A DNA stretch of 64,000 nucleotides from Rhizobium sp. RM. GTDB taxonomy: Bacteria; Pseudomonadota; Alphaproteobacteria; Rhizobiales; Rhizobiaceae. Below, one piece after another: positions 34,445 through 43,595 of the stretch. The notes beneath the pieces are model-generated. The model was not told the origin of the DNA, did not search any database, and worked only from the letters and a program-made list of their open reading frames with translations. The stretch lies in NCBI RefSeq assembly GCF_013390595.1, contig NZ_JACAWV010000022.1, positions 868,001 to 932,000 on the forward strand. The letters run 5' to 3'. Position 1 is the first letter of the stretch. Every line of letters starts with the position of its first letter. Position numbers and translations under genes: made by a program.

Positions 34445-34735
34445 ATGAACTCGGAGGACATCCTCAAGGCGATCTCGCATCCGGCACGACTGCAGTTTCT
34501 GGCATGGTTGAAACACCCGGAACGGCATTTCTGTCAGGATCACCCGTTCAGTATGGGCGTGTGCGCCAACCAGTTCCAGGTTGGTGGTCTGTCGCAATCA
34601 ACCGTCTCCTCACATCTTGCGATCCTGCAATCCGCAGGCCTCATAAAATCGAAGAAGGTTGGCCAATGGGTGTTTTTTGAACGGAACGAAGAAACAATCG
34701 ACGCATTTCTCGACTATCTGGAAACCAATCTCTGA
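34445..34735 (+). CDS. ArsR-type HTH repressor
   Basis: The 96-residue protein is a winged helix-turn-helix of the ArsR type: ILKAISHPARLQFLAWLKHPERHFC, then LSQSTVSSHLAILQSAGLIKSKKVGQWVFFERNEE. Two cysteines (Cys30 and Cys40, in HFCQDHPFSMGVCANQ) stand just before the recognition helices, where ArsR proteins often keep sensing cysteines, so reactive electrophiles or metals are possible signals. The next gene (34808) encodes an Old Yellow Enzyme that reduces electrophilic alkenes. This is the NemR-nemA type of logic seen in E. coli, though the repressor family differs. The gap is 72 bases, so a single operon is likely. Confidence 0.85.
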   Translation: MNSEDILKAISHPARLQFLAWLKHPERHFCQDHPFSMGVCANQFQVGGLSQSTVSSHLAILQSAGLIKSKKVGQWVFFERNEETIDAFLDYLETNL

Positions 34736-34807
34736 GCCTCCCAAGCCTCGAGCTCTCTTGCGCAAATGTCTGCGCAAACAAGCCAACCGACCAGAAAGTG
34801 AAGTCGT

Positions 34808-35920
34808 ATGACCAGTCTTTTCGAACCGGCACAGGCCGGCGACATTGTCCTCGCCAACCGAATTGTCATGGCGCCCCTCACCCGCAACCGGTCTCCCGGG
34901 GCAATTCCCAATAATTTGAACGCCACATATTACGAACAGCGCGCCTCGGCCGGTCTGATTGTAACGGAAGGCACGCCGATCTCTCAGCAGGGCCAGGGCT
35001 ACGCCGACGTTCCCGGTCTCTATAAGAAAGAAGCTGTTGACGGCTGGAAGACGGTCACAGACGGCGTTCACGCTGCCGGCGGCAAGATCGTCGCCCAGAT
35101 CTGGCATGTCGGGCGTATCTCGCACACCTCGCTGCAACCGCATGGTGGGCAGCCTGTCGCGCCATCTGCGATCACGGCAAAATCCAAGACCTATATCATC
35201 AACGACGACGGCACCGGCGCTTTTGCCGAAACCTCTGAGCCTCGCGCGCTCACGCATGATGATATCGGCCTTATCCTTGAGGACTATCGCTCCGGCGCAC
35301 GTGCAGCGATCGAGGCAGGTTTCGACGGCGTCGAAATTCATGCCGCCAATGGCTACCTCATCGAGCAGTTCCTGAAATCCAGCACCAATGAGCGCACCGA
35401 CCAATATGGTGGCTCGATCGAAAACCGCGCCCGTTTCCTTCTGGAAGTCGTTGATACCGTGACAAAAGAAATTGGCTCTGGCCGTACCGGTATCCGCTTG
35501 TCTCCGGTCACACCGGCCAACGACATTTTCGAAGCTGATCCGCAGCCGCTCTACAACTATGTTGCCGAGCAGCTTGGCAGCCGCGGCCTGGCATTCGTCC
35601 ACGTCGTCGAGGGCGCAACCGGCGGCCCGCGTGACTTCAAGCAAGGAGACAAGCCGTTCGACTACAACGCCTTCAAGGCTGCCTATCGCAATGCTGGCGG
35701 CAAGGGGCTCTGGATCGGCAACAACGGCTATGATCGTGGTAGCGCGATAGCAGCGGTCGAAAACGGCAAGGTCGACGCTGTCGCCTTCGGTAAGGCGTTT
35801 ATTGCAAACCCGGATCTGGTCCGCCGCCTCAAAGACGACGCGCCGCTGAATGAGCCCAACCAGCCGACCTTCTATGGCGGCGGCGCCCAAGGTTATACGG
35901 ATTACCCAGCTCTCGCCTGA
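34808..35920 (+). CDS. Old Yellow Enzyme family alkene reductase (NemA-like)
   Basis: The 370-residue protein is an FMN-dependent (beta/alpha)8-barrel ene-reductase. It has the opening TSLFEPAQAGDIVLANRIVMAPLTRNRSP, ATYYEQRASAGLIVTEGTPIS, and the catalytic/substrate pair His and Asn in VEIHAANGYLIEQFLKSSTNERTDQYGGSIENRARF. Members reduce N-ethylmaleimide, enones, nitroesters or nitroaromatics with NAD(P)H. The length and motifs fit the NemA/morphinone-reductase group. The gene sits behind the ArsR gene and ends in the terminator at 35932. Substrate cannot be named from sequence. Confidence 0.93.
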   Translation: MTSLFEPAQAGDIVLANRIVMAPLTRNRSPGAIPNNLNATYYEQRASAGLIVTEGTPISQQGQGYADVPGLYKKEAVDGWKTVTDGVHAAGGKIVAQIWHVGRISHTSLQPHGGQPVAPSAITAKSKTYIINDDGTGAFAETSEPRALTHDDIGLILEDYRSGARAAIEAGFDGVEIHAANGYLIEQFLKSSTNERTDQYGGSIENRARFLLEVVDTVTKEIGSGRTGIRLSPVTPANDIFEADPQPLYNYVAEQLGSRGLAFVHVVEGATGGPRDFKQGDKPFDYNAFKAAYRNAGGKGLWIGNNGYDRGSAIAAVENGKVDAVAFGKAFIANPDLVRRLKDDAPLNEPNQPTFYGGGAQGYTDYPALA

Positions 35921-35931
35921 TAACAAACGAT

Positions 35932-35963
35932 AAGCCGCGCCCCTCAACAAGGCGCGGCTTTTT
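35932..35963 (+). terminator. Terminator of the ene-reductase gene
   Basis: AAGCCGCGCC (35932-35941) pairs with GGCGCGGCTT (35951-35960), followed by TTTTGTT. Confidence 0.85.
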
Positions 35964-35965
35964 GT

Positions 35966-36358
35966 TCAAGTATGCCTCCTGGCCTGGCGAGCGGCAAAGT
36001 CCGAGAAAGCCCCCATGATAAACGCGTTGGGCACATGCAGCGCCTGAAGAAATCCGCTCCCTGTTTCCCGGCCGATGCTCATCAGCGCGAGTTGCAGGCC
36101 ATATAGCCCGAGCAAGATCATCGCGCGTAAGAGATTTGTGCGAAGAGCACTCAGCAGCAGCGCCATAAACACCAACGCACCGATAGGAAGCACAAGAAAC
36201 ATCCCAAGTGCCTTATGTACGTCAATCAGCGAGCTGTCATAATAGAGCGATAATCCTGCCAGCAAGACCTGAGCGAAAATCAGTACCGGCACACTCGCCG
36301 ATATCAAGGCAAACAATTGGCGCGAGCGCGATCCGGAATGGACAGGAATGGCCATCAC
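35966..36358 (-). CDS. Small four-helix membrane protein, DUF6220-like
   Basis: The 130-residue protein has four membrane segments: LFALISASVPVLIFAQVLLAGLSLY, VHKALGMFLVLPIGALVFMALLL, RAMILLGLYGLQLALMS and the C-terminal part. The conserved VHKALGMFLVLPI with its histidine resembles the cytochrome-b-like fold of DUF6220. The name is tentative. Its ATG overlaps the stop of the SDR gene by four bases (ATGA), so the two genes are translationally coupled and probably form one operon that runs divergently from the LysR gene. Confidence 0.65.
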   Translation of the reverse strand: MMAIPVHSGSRSRQLFALISASVPVLIFAQVLLAGLSLYYDSSLIDVHKALGMFLVLPIGALVFMALLLSALRTNLLRAMILLGLYGLQLALMSIGRETGSGFLQALHVPNAFIMGAFSDFAARQARRHT

Positions 36359-37395
36359 ACCCTCCTCGTCACGTTGATGAAACGGCCGATCTCCTCAGCG
36401 CCATCGCGGACGGGGTCGAGACAGCCAAGCCCCGCCAGAGTTGCCGATATTGCCAAGTCGATCGAGGTGTGCGGCTCTTCCCCGAGAAACTCCACGAGCT
36501 TGCGATTGCTCATCCGGATCGGCATCCGCCAGAGATATTGCATTTCAAGGACTTCACGAAACAACGGAACAACAGGCGCGGCCAGCCGCACGGCACTCCA
36601 CGACAGACGCTTCATCTTGACGGGATGACCGGATACACGCTCGATTGCCTTGACGATCTGCAGACCGTCAAAGTCCCAGAAGCCATCCATATGGAAGACA
36701 GAGAACGGGGCCAGCGCATCCGATCGATCAAGCAGGCGACCGATTGTTTCGGCCACATCCGGCAGATAGGCCCACTGATGCCCGGCATGAGGATAGCCGG
36801 GGTTCGATACGCGACGGACAGGTTTTCCTGGTCGCACCAGCATCTGCGAGAACCAGTTGTTCTTCGTAGCGGGCCCGAAGAAATCTCCCGCCCTCACGAT
36901 CAGCACCGGCACGCCGCGAAGCGAGGCCGCCTTTAGCCGCTGCTCCATTTCCTTTCGCAACATGCCTTTACGGGTAAAAGGATTTTGCGGACTTACTTCC
37001 GTCAGGACAGGAAAGGCATCAGCACCGAAATTATAGACCGAGCCGAGAAATACGATACGTGCCCCGACAGCTTCGGCGGCTGCAATAGTGTTATCCAGCA
37101 TAGGCAACACTTGCTTTTCCCAGTTCTGGTATCCGGGCGGATTAACCGCATGAACGATCATATCCGCACCTTCGGCGGCGGCCAGGACATCGGTGCGGCT
37201 CAAGGCGTCGCCAGTGACATATTCCATGTCCACCCTCGCCCCTGGCAGCGCCGCCCTGCGGCTCATCGCCCTGACGCGCCAGCCGCGCTTCAAAAGCATT
37301 CTTGAAATCTCGCCACCGATACCGCCATTTGATCCCAGCACGAGGGCCAGACGCCCAGCGGTTTGAATGGAAGCTTTGCTGTTTTCATTGATCAT
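36355..37395 (-). CDS. NAD-dependent epimerase/dehydratase family protein
   Basis: The 346-residue protein has an atypical SDR Rossmann domain with LVLGSNGGIGGEISRMLLKRGWRVRAMSRR and VDMEYVTGDALSRTDVLAAAEGADMIVHAVNPPGYQNW. Later RIVFLGSVYNFG holds the family YNFG tract, and the typical YxxxK is replaced by the non-canonical context RKGMLRKEMEQRL. I start at 37395 because AAGGAG lies eight bases upstream; a GTG nine bases earlier overlaps that site. It overlaps the DUF6220-like gene by four bases. It is divergent from the LysR gene at 37486, which probably controls it. Substrate unknown. Confidence 0.8.
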   Translation of the reverse strand: MINENSKASIQTAGRLALVLGSNGGIGGEISRMLLKRGWRVRAMSRRAALPGARVDMEYVTGDALSRTDVLAAAEGADMIVHAVNPPGYQNWEKQVLPMLDNTIAAAEAVGARIVFLGSVYNFGADAFPVLTEVSPQNPFTRKGMLRKEMEQRLKAASLRGVPVLIVRAGDFFGPATKNNWFSQMLVRPGKPVRRVSNPGYPHAGHQWAYLPDVAETIGRLLDRSDALAPFSVFHMDGFWDFDGLQIVKAIERVSGHPVKMKRLSWSAVRLAAPVVPLFREVLEMQYLWRMPIRMSNRKLVEFLGEEPHTSIDLAISATLAGLGCLDPVRDGAEEIGRFINVTRRV

Positions 37396-37485
37396 TGCCG
37401 TCACTCCTTCATCTTGGCTGGAGTATTGGCTCGTTCCGGATTATACGAAATTGTCGAAATATGTGGATCGGTCATACAAAATCTT

Positions 37486-38430
37486 ATGATGAAGAACCGT
37501 AACGTCAGTTGGGATTTTTACCGAACCTTTCTCGGTGTTCTCCGGGATGGTTCCCTCTCGGCGGCAGCCCGTGAGCTTGGCATCACGCAGCCCACCGCTG
37601 GCCGCCACATCGGGGCGCTGGAGGAAGCAATAGGCTTCCCGCTGTTCATTCGCTCCCCGCACGGGCTGATGCCGACAGAAGCGGCACTTGCCCTGCGTCC
37701 CTACGCGGAAAATCTGGCCGCGACGGCATCGGCCCTGATGCGGGCGGCATCTGGCGAAGTCGGCAAGATCGAGGGCGCGGTTCGCATCAGCGCCTCCGAT
37801 ATCATCGGCGTGGAAATCCTGCCGTCGATTATCGCCAAGTTGCAGGATATTCATCCGCGGCTCGAGATCGAACTCTCACTGTCCGACACACTGGAAGATC
37901 TTCTGCGGCGAGAAGCCGATATCGCCATTCGCATGACAGAACCGCAGCAGGATGCGATTGTCATGCGCTATATCGGTAATTTCCGGCTGGGCTTTCACGC
38001 AACGCGCGAATACCTGGAAAAAGCCGGTACTCCGATGGAAATGATGGATCTGGAAGACCATCGCATGATTGGTTTCGATCGCAAGACGCCTTTCATTCGG
38101 GCTGCAATCCACCATATGCGATCCCTCAAGCCCGAGATCCCTGATACGGAAGAAATTTCATTCGCCGTACGCGCAGACAGCAATCTTGCCCAACTCTCGA
38201 TGATCCGCGCCAGCGCGGGGATCGGTGTCTGCCAGATAGGTATGGGGCAAAAAGATCCTCGGCTTGTCCGTGTTTTGAACCACATCGACATTCCGCTGCA
38301 CACCTGGGTCGCAATGCACGAAAATCTCAAGACGTCACCACGTTGCCGCGCCGTTTTCAGCGCGCTGGTGGAAGGCTTGAAAGCCCATCTGAAAGAGACG
38401 GACCCGGAAGCGCCGCCGCAAAGGCGTTAA
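37486..38430 (+). CDS. LysR-family transcriptional regulator
   Basis: The 314-residue protein has a LysR HTH (DFYRTFLGVLRDGSLSAAARELGITQPTAGRHIGALEEAIGFPLF) and a LysR substrate-binding domain (VRISASDIIGVEILPSIIAKLQDIHPRLEIELSLSD). It lies divergent to the epimerase/membrane-protein pair with a gap of about 90 bases, the usual layout of a LysR regulator and its target. The ATG at 37486 fits the family start; a ribosome binding site is weak. Its ligand is not known. Confidence 0.9.
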   Translation: MMKNRNVSWDFYRTFLGVLRDGSLSAAARELGITQPTAGRHIGALEEAIGFPLFIRSPHGLMPTEAALALRPYAENLAATASALMRAASGEVGKIEGAVRISASDIIGVEILPSIIAKLQDIHPRLEIELSLSDTLEDLLRREADIAIRMTEPQQDAIVMRYIGNFRLGFHATREYLEKAGTPMEMMDLEDHRMIGFDRKTPFIRAAIHHMRSLKPEIPDTEEISFAVRADSNLAQLSMIRASAGIGVCQIGMGQKDPRLVRVLNHIDIPLHTWVAMHENLKTSPRCRAVFSALVEGLKAHLKETDPEAPPQRR

Positions 38431-38433
38431 AAC

Positions 38434-38706
38434 TCAATAAGGCCGCGCCTGGGACTGGCGGGTGGTCTTGTCCACAATCTCGGCCTCCGGCCGGTCGCCG
38501 CCCTGACTGTATTCTTCGTGCCAGTGGCCTGTTTCGTCCTGATAGCTTATCTCTTCATCTTCCCCGCCGATCTGCTGTTCAGCGGCAACGATCCGCGCCG
38601 CCTGAACGGCATCGGAATAGGATGGGAACGTTTCGGAATAGGCGCCATTCAGTCGATAGGCAAAACCTCCATCATGTTCCACAATTTCATACACCACTTT
38701 GGTCAT
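38434..38706 (-). CDS. DUF2188-like small protein
   Basis: This 90-residue protein has the DUF2188 pattern: VVYEIVEHDGGFAYRLNGAYSETFPSYSDAVQAARIVAAEQ, followed by an acidic segment (GGEDEEISYQDETGHWHEEY). DUF2188 proteins are small and of unknown function, often predicted to be stress related. It converges on the LysR gene with a gap of three bases. A GAGGAA site lies before the ATG. No partner gene is adjacent. Confidence 0.7.
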   Translation of the reverse strand: MTKVVYEIVEHDGGFAYRLNGAYSETFPSYSDAVQAARIVAAEQQIGGEDEEISYQDETGHWHEEYSQGGDRPEAEIVDKTTRQSQARPY

Positions 38707-38880
38707 ACATGCTTCCTCCTGCTTCAGGCGACATGACCATAACCGCTATTCAGATGTGGCATTCAGCGGACACCAAAGCGCGGGCGGCACGTCCTTGACG
38801 CCACCACTATCCTCCCAAAAACGCCTGAGTGCAAATTCTGCTTAAACGATGAGACGAGGCGTCGCAGGCCGATCGCGAGT

Positions 38881-38898
38881 GAGCGAAACGTTTCGCTC
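38881..38898. repeat. 18-base perfect palindrome GAGCGAAACGTTTCGCTC
   Basis: All 18 bases are self-complementary. The GAAACGTTTC core resembles operators of LacI/GalR-type repressors. It lies about 175 bases upstream of the DUF2188 gene and beyond the aatA terminator. Confidence 0.55.
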
Positions 38899-38927
38899 GA
38901 TAGATCAACGTGAGCTAACACAAATAA

Positions 38928-38951
38928 AAAAGCCCGGCATCGCTGCCGGGC
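38928..38951 (-). terminator. Terminator of aatA
   Basis: GCCCGGCA (38932-38939) pairs with TGCCGGGC (38944-38951), followed on the minus strand by a T6 run (A-rich stretch before 38931). Confidence 0.85.
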
Positions 38952-38972
38952 CTTATCATAATGTCAGTGCTA

Positions 38973-40241
<1,269 letters not shown>

Positions 40242-40297
40242 CTATGTCTAAAGAGCAGCAGTCTTTCAAGGCCAAAAGCCGACATATGTGGAATAAC

Positions 40298-40315
40298 GGA
40301 AGATTTAAATCTTCC
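40298..40315. repeat. 18-base perfect palindrome GGAAGATTTAAATCTTCC
   Basis: All 18 bases are self-complementary, and a second GGAAG...CTTCC follows at about 40323-40337. It lies in the 209-base spacer between divergent aatA and the EAL gene, so it may be a shared operator. Confidence 0.55.
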
Positions 40316-40384
40316 TTTACCGGGAAGTAACGCTTCCTCGTTAAAATCTGGGGGTCAAATCGTGTGTTTTGCTGCTGGTGAAAT

Positions 40385-41314
40385 ATGGCGCAGAAAAGCA
40401 TCTTTTCCAGCCTCGTCCGCCAAGCCGACGGGACCTGGACCACAACCTATCGCACGTTCAGATTGAAATCGGCTTTACAGCCGATCTTTCGAAGAACGGA
40501 GGTCGGCCCTCTCGACATCGATTCCTTCGAGGGTCTCGTCCGTCCCTATCGTGGTGAAGAGCCCGTCACGCCGGGTGAGTTTTTCGCACTCGTTGCGCCT
40601 GAAGATATCGAGAACATCGACAGCATTCTGCGCACCATCCATATTCTCAACGTCGGCAGGCTGGATCGCGCCCGCGCCCGCATCTTTGTCAATTTTCATC
40701 CTGGCCTCTTCCAGACACCCGCCAAAATGCGGCAGGAGGTGGAACGCATGCGACTTGCCGCCCACGAAGCGGGCATCACAGCAGATCGCATCGTCTGCGA
40801 AATCTCGGAAAAGAAAACATCCGACACACGCATGGTGGCGGATTTTGCCTATCATATGCACGATATCGGCTTTCGCGTCGCCTTGGACGACTATGGCGCC
40901 GGCGATTCCGACATCGAGCGCATCAAGCTTATCAAGCCGGACTATGTGAAATTCGAATCCGGATGGGTAAATGAGTTCATGCGCAATTCGGCCGGCGCTG
41001 CATTGCTGCGCGTCATCGTCGGCCAGTTCCGCAACGATGGCATAGAACCCGTCTTTGAAGGACTGGAGTCAGACTGGCAGGTCGACCTTTGCGAAGAACT
41101 CGGCGTTTTCCTGATGCAGGGATATGTGCTGGCCAAACCCGAACTGGCCCCGACGAGCTTCGATGAGCGTTTTCCCGAACTGGGAAGCGACCGATACAAC
41201 GCCACGGTGCGGGCAGAACGAACCACATCAGGCCTGCCGCTCTTCAAGGAAGATCGTCCTTCGGACATTCGTCCGGCACGCCCAACACGAACATTTGGAA
41301 AACGCGGCATCTGA
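40385..41314 (+). CDS. EAL-domain protein (c-di-GMP phosphodiesterase-like)
   Basis: The 309-residue protein is a single EAL domain without a recognisable sensor. Catalytic positions are mostly kept: Glu49 in EGLVRP (the EAL motif reads EGL), Arg53, Asn103 (NFHP), Glu139 (CEISE), Asp168-Asp169 (ALDDYGAG), Lys189 (DYVKFE) and Glu225 (FEGLES). A GGDEF domain is absent. Predicted to hydrolyse c-di-GMP to pGpG in the cytosol, though the altered EAL loop and surrounding differences leave room for a c-di-GMP-binding, non-catalytic role. GGTGAAAT lies directly before the ATG. It is divergent to aatA. Confidence 0.82.
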   Translation: MAQKSIFSSLVRQADGTWTTTYRTFRLKSALQPIFRRTEVGPLDIDSFEGLVRPYRGEEPVTPGEFFALVAPEDIENIDSILRTIHILNVGRLDRARARIFVNFHPGLFQTPAKMRQEVERMRLAAHEAGITADRIVCEISEKKTSDTRMVADFAYHMHDIGFRVALDDYGAGDSDIERIKLIKPDYVKFESGWVNEFMRNSAGAALLRVIVGQFRNDGIEPVFEGLESDWQVDLCEELGVFLMQGYVLAKPELAPTSFDERFPELGSDRYNATVRAERTTSGLPLFKEDRPSDIRPARPTRTFGKRGI

Positions 41315-41447
41315 CAAGACCGCACGCATTAACCGTGCCTTGATATTGCCACAATAAATACCGCGGACCGCCTGAATTCGGTCTCCAAGCAGTCCATTTC
41401 GAAGCCTCTTCTATCCTTCGCGAGCAGGGATAAAAGGGAACTGGACA

Positions 41448-41756
41448 ATGTTTACGAACGACAGGACTTCCGTCGAAAGATTACGGGCCAAAAGAACATT
41501 GTTTTCTCTCTGGATGGCGATAGCTGCTCTCCTCGTGATCCTGACCATGGCAGCAGGACTTGCAACCTCGGCAAATGCTGCGCAGGCCGTGGACACCATG
41601 CAGACCGCCTCCATCCCTCAGGTTGCCGCAACCGCACCGGAAGGCGACAACACATTGCTCATAGCTCTCTCTGGCTTCGTCTTTCTCGGCCTCGGCGTCG
41701 GCGGTGTGGTCCTGACAAGGCGCAGCCTGAAGGACGAAGCGCGTCGTTTCAAATAG
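41448..41756 (+). CDS. Small bitopic/two-TM membrane protein, unknown
   Basis: The 102-residue protein has a basic N-terminus (DRTSVERLRAKR), a first membrane segment (TLFSLWMAIAALLVILTMAAGLATSANA) that may be a signal anchor, a periplasmic loop of about 25 residues, and a second membrane segment (LLIALSGFVFLGLGVGGVVLT) followed by basic residues. AAGGGAA lies upstream of the ATG. I do not recognise the family. It stands between the EAL gene and a DMT transporter on the same strand, with about 130 bases to the former. Confidence 0.55.
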   Translation: MFTNDRTSVERLRAKRTLFSLWMAIAALLVILTMAAGLATSANAAQAVDTMQTASIPQVAATAPEGDNTLLIALSGFVFLGLGVGGVVLTRRSLKDEARRFK

Positions 41757-41952
41757 CGACCACGAAATGCTCCCTGCCGCCTTTTGCCCCGCCTCGCCCC
41801 GGACCTGCCCTATCCGCCGCCGCTGACTTGCAGCGCCCCCACCTTGCTGATAAAGCACGTGGCTAACGTCGTATCGACAATTCAAAAAATCCCCGAACGT
41901 TCAAGGCCGTGACCTTAGGTTGTCAGGCCCTTGTCTTGCTGCTGGTGCCATT

Positions 41953-42855
41953 ATGACGCGTGTTCAAGCCAATCTGGTGCTTCTCCTCGCTGCGGCGATC
42001 TGGGGTGGCGGTTTCGTTGCCCAGTCCTCGGCGATGGCATCGATCGGGCCGTTCTGGTTTGTCGGGCTACGCTTTGCGATCGCAACCATTGCCGTCCTGC
42101 CATTTGCCCTGCTCGAAAACCGCAGCCTCAAAGCCGCCCCCACGAGGAGCAACATGCGGTCGTTTGCGATTGTCGGGCTTGCTCTGTTTGGGGGCGCTAC
42201 CACGCAGCAGGTCGGCCTGCTCACCACCACAGTGACGAATTCCAGCTTCTTAACTGGCCTCTATGTAATTTTCGTACCGGTCATTGCGGTCGTTCTTTAT
42301 CGTCGCCATCCACACTGGATTGTCTGGCCTTGCGCTCTGATGATGCTTGGCGGAATTTTCCTGCTTTCGGGCGGCGCGTTCGCTGCTCTCACCCAAGGCG
42401 ACATCCTCAGCATTATCTGCGCCTTCTTCTGGGCCATCCAGATCACGCTGGCTGGCCGCTTCGTTTCCGAAACTGGAAGGCCTCTGGCGCTGTCCTGCAC
42501 ACAGTTCGCTGTTTGCTCCCTCCTGAGTTGCATCATCGCTCTCGTCTACGAGCCAATAAGCATGGCAGCGATTACAGGTTCGCTGGCCGAAATTTTCTAT
42601 GTCGGACTGGTCTCATCAGGCCTTGCTTTTGTGTTGCAGGTGATTGGCCAGCGTTACACGACAGCCCCTCAGGCAGCTATATTTCTCTCATCGGAAGCCC
42701 TTTTCGGTGCTTTGCTAGCATCGATTTTCCTCAACGAGACGATTTCGGGGGCCGGTTACGTAGGCTGCCTGATTATCTTCGTTGCCATCCTGATGGTCGA
42801 ACTCATACCCGAACTCACCAAGAAGCGCCCCAAAAGCATGGCGGGCGCGGCCTGA
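41953..42855 (+). CDS. DMT/EamA-family transporter
   Basis: The 300-residue protein has ten membrane segments in two EamA repeats, the first with ANLVLLLAAAIWGGGFVAQSSAMASIGPFWFVGLRF and the second from QGDILSIICAFFWAIQITLAGRFV. The conserved AIWG and EPxxxALLASIFLNE-type features are seen. These proteins export or import metabolites such as amino acids; the substrate is not deducible. I start at ATG 41953 because the frame upstream (11 residues) has no ribosome binding site. A TTTTTCCC-ATTTC-GGGAAAAA hairpin lies just after the stop (42870-42890). Confidence 0.87.
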   Translation: MTRVQANLVLLLAAAIWGGGFVAQSSAMASIGPFWFVGLRFAIATIAVLPFALLENRSLKAAPTRSNMRSFAIVGLALFGGATTQQVGLLTTTVTNSSFLTGLYVIFVPVIAVVLYRRHPHWIVWPCALMMLGGIFLLSGGAFAALTQGDILSIICAFFWAIQITLAGRFVSETGRPLALSCTQFAVCSLLSCIIALVYEPISMAAITGSLAEIFYVGLVSSGLAFVLQVIGQRYTTAPQAAIFLSSEALFGALLASIFLNETISGAGYVGCLIIFVAILMVELIPELTKKRPKSMAGAA

Positions 42856-43298
42856 CACGAAAAGAACCATTTTTCCCATTTCGGGAAAAAGCGCGGCGCC
42901 ACCGCTAGAAATTTGCTGAAAATGCCGAACCATACGGTGATTATTTCAGCAATTTAGCAGGCTGCAGAAAAATTATGCGTTCACCGTCATTTGCTCTACC
43001 GCAGGTTTTTTATCTGATAAAAAGCCCTTGAAAACTTTTGCTTGCCAATTTCAAATAAACGCATCACTCTACCGCGGTTCGGGCAATTTGCGAGCATGGG
43101 AAGGCCTATAAATTTGCGCACCGGGGACGCTATAAACCTCGGGCGGCGGGACGAAAAACGTTGGATGAGAACGCCATTACTTCCCGTTGCGAAGGTCCAT
43201 TTTCTCAATAGTCAAAAGCTGCCTGCCAACGCCCACGCGGGGCAAAACTGTAATGCTGCCTGTAGCTGAACGCGGGCAGAGCGAAAAGGACCTGATGC
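42856..43298 (+). promoter_or_regulatory. Long leader of the cold-shock gene
   Basis: The 443 bases hold no gene. Two identical CTATAAA boxes (43106 and 43130), suitable as -10 elements, are 24 bases apart, then a ~160-base leader follows with pairings such as CTGCC/GGGCAG near 43256-43282. Long structured leaders are usual for cold-shock genes, where they respond to temperature. AAAAGGA precedes the ATG. Confidence 0.45.
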
Positions 43299-43514
43299 AT
43301 GGCCGAGACTGGCACCGTAAAATTCTTCAATACCGACAAAGGCTTCGGCTTCATCAAGCCAGACAATGGTGGCGCTGATATCTTTGTTCACATCTCTGCC
43401 GTACAGGCTTCTGGCCTGTCCGGTCTCTCAGAAAATCAGAAAGTAAGCTTCGACACGGAACCGGATCGTCGCGGTAAGGGCCCGAAGGCAGTCAATCTGC
43501 AAATTGCTGGCTGA
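43299..43514 (+). CDS. cspA: Cold-shock domain protein
   Basis: This 71-residue protein is one cold-shock domain: the RNA-binding RNP1 motif is KGFGFIKP and RNP2 is DIFVHIS, in the frame MAETGTVKFFNTDKGFGFIKPDNG. It binds single-stranded RNA/DNA and melts RNA secondary structure. Exact paralogue cannot be told in rhizobia, which carry several csp genes. AAAAGGA with an eight-base gap precedes the ATG. A strong terminator follows at 43542, so the gene is monocistronic. Confidence 0.92.
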   Translation: MAETGTVKFFNTDKGFGFIKPDNGGADIFVHISAVQASGLSGLSENQKVSFDTEPDRRGKGPKAVNLQIAG

Positions 43515-43541
43515 CCCGACACGGCTTTCTCTTCTAGTTGA

Positions 43542-43568
43542 AGCCCGGCAGGAATGCCGGGTTTTTTT
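43542..43568 (+). terminator. Terminator of the cold-shock gene
   Basis: CCCGGCA and TGCCGGG pair (43544-43550/43555-43561) around GGAA and are followed by a T run. Confidence 0.85.
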
Positions 43569-43595
43569 ATTTGCGTCGCCAAAACAACTTCAGGT

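Larger units (their letters stand above)
38707..38972. promoter_or_regulatory. Spacer between DUF2188 gene and aatA
   Basis: The 266 bases include the DUF2188 promoter on the minus strand, an 18-base palindrome at 38881, and the aatA terminator at 38928. No gene is seen. Confidence 0.4.
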
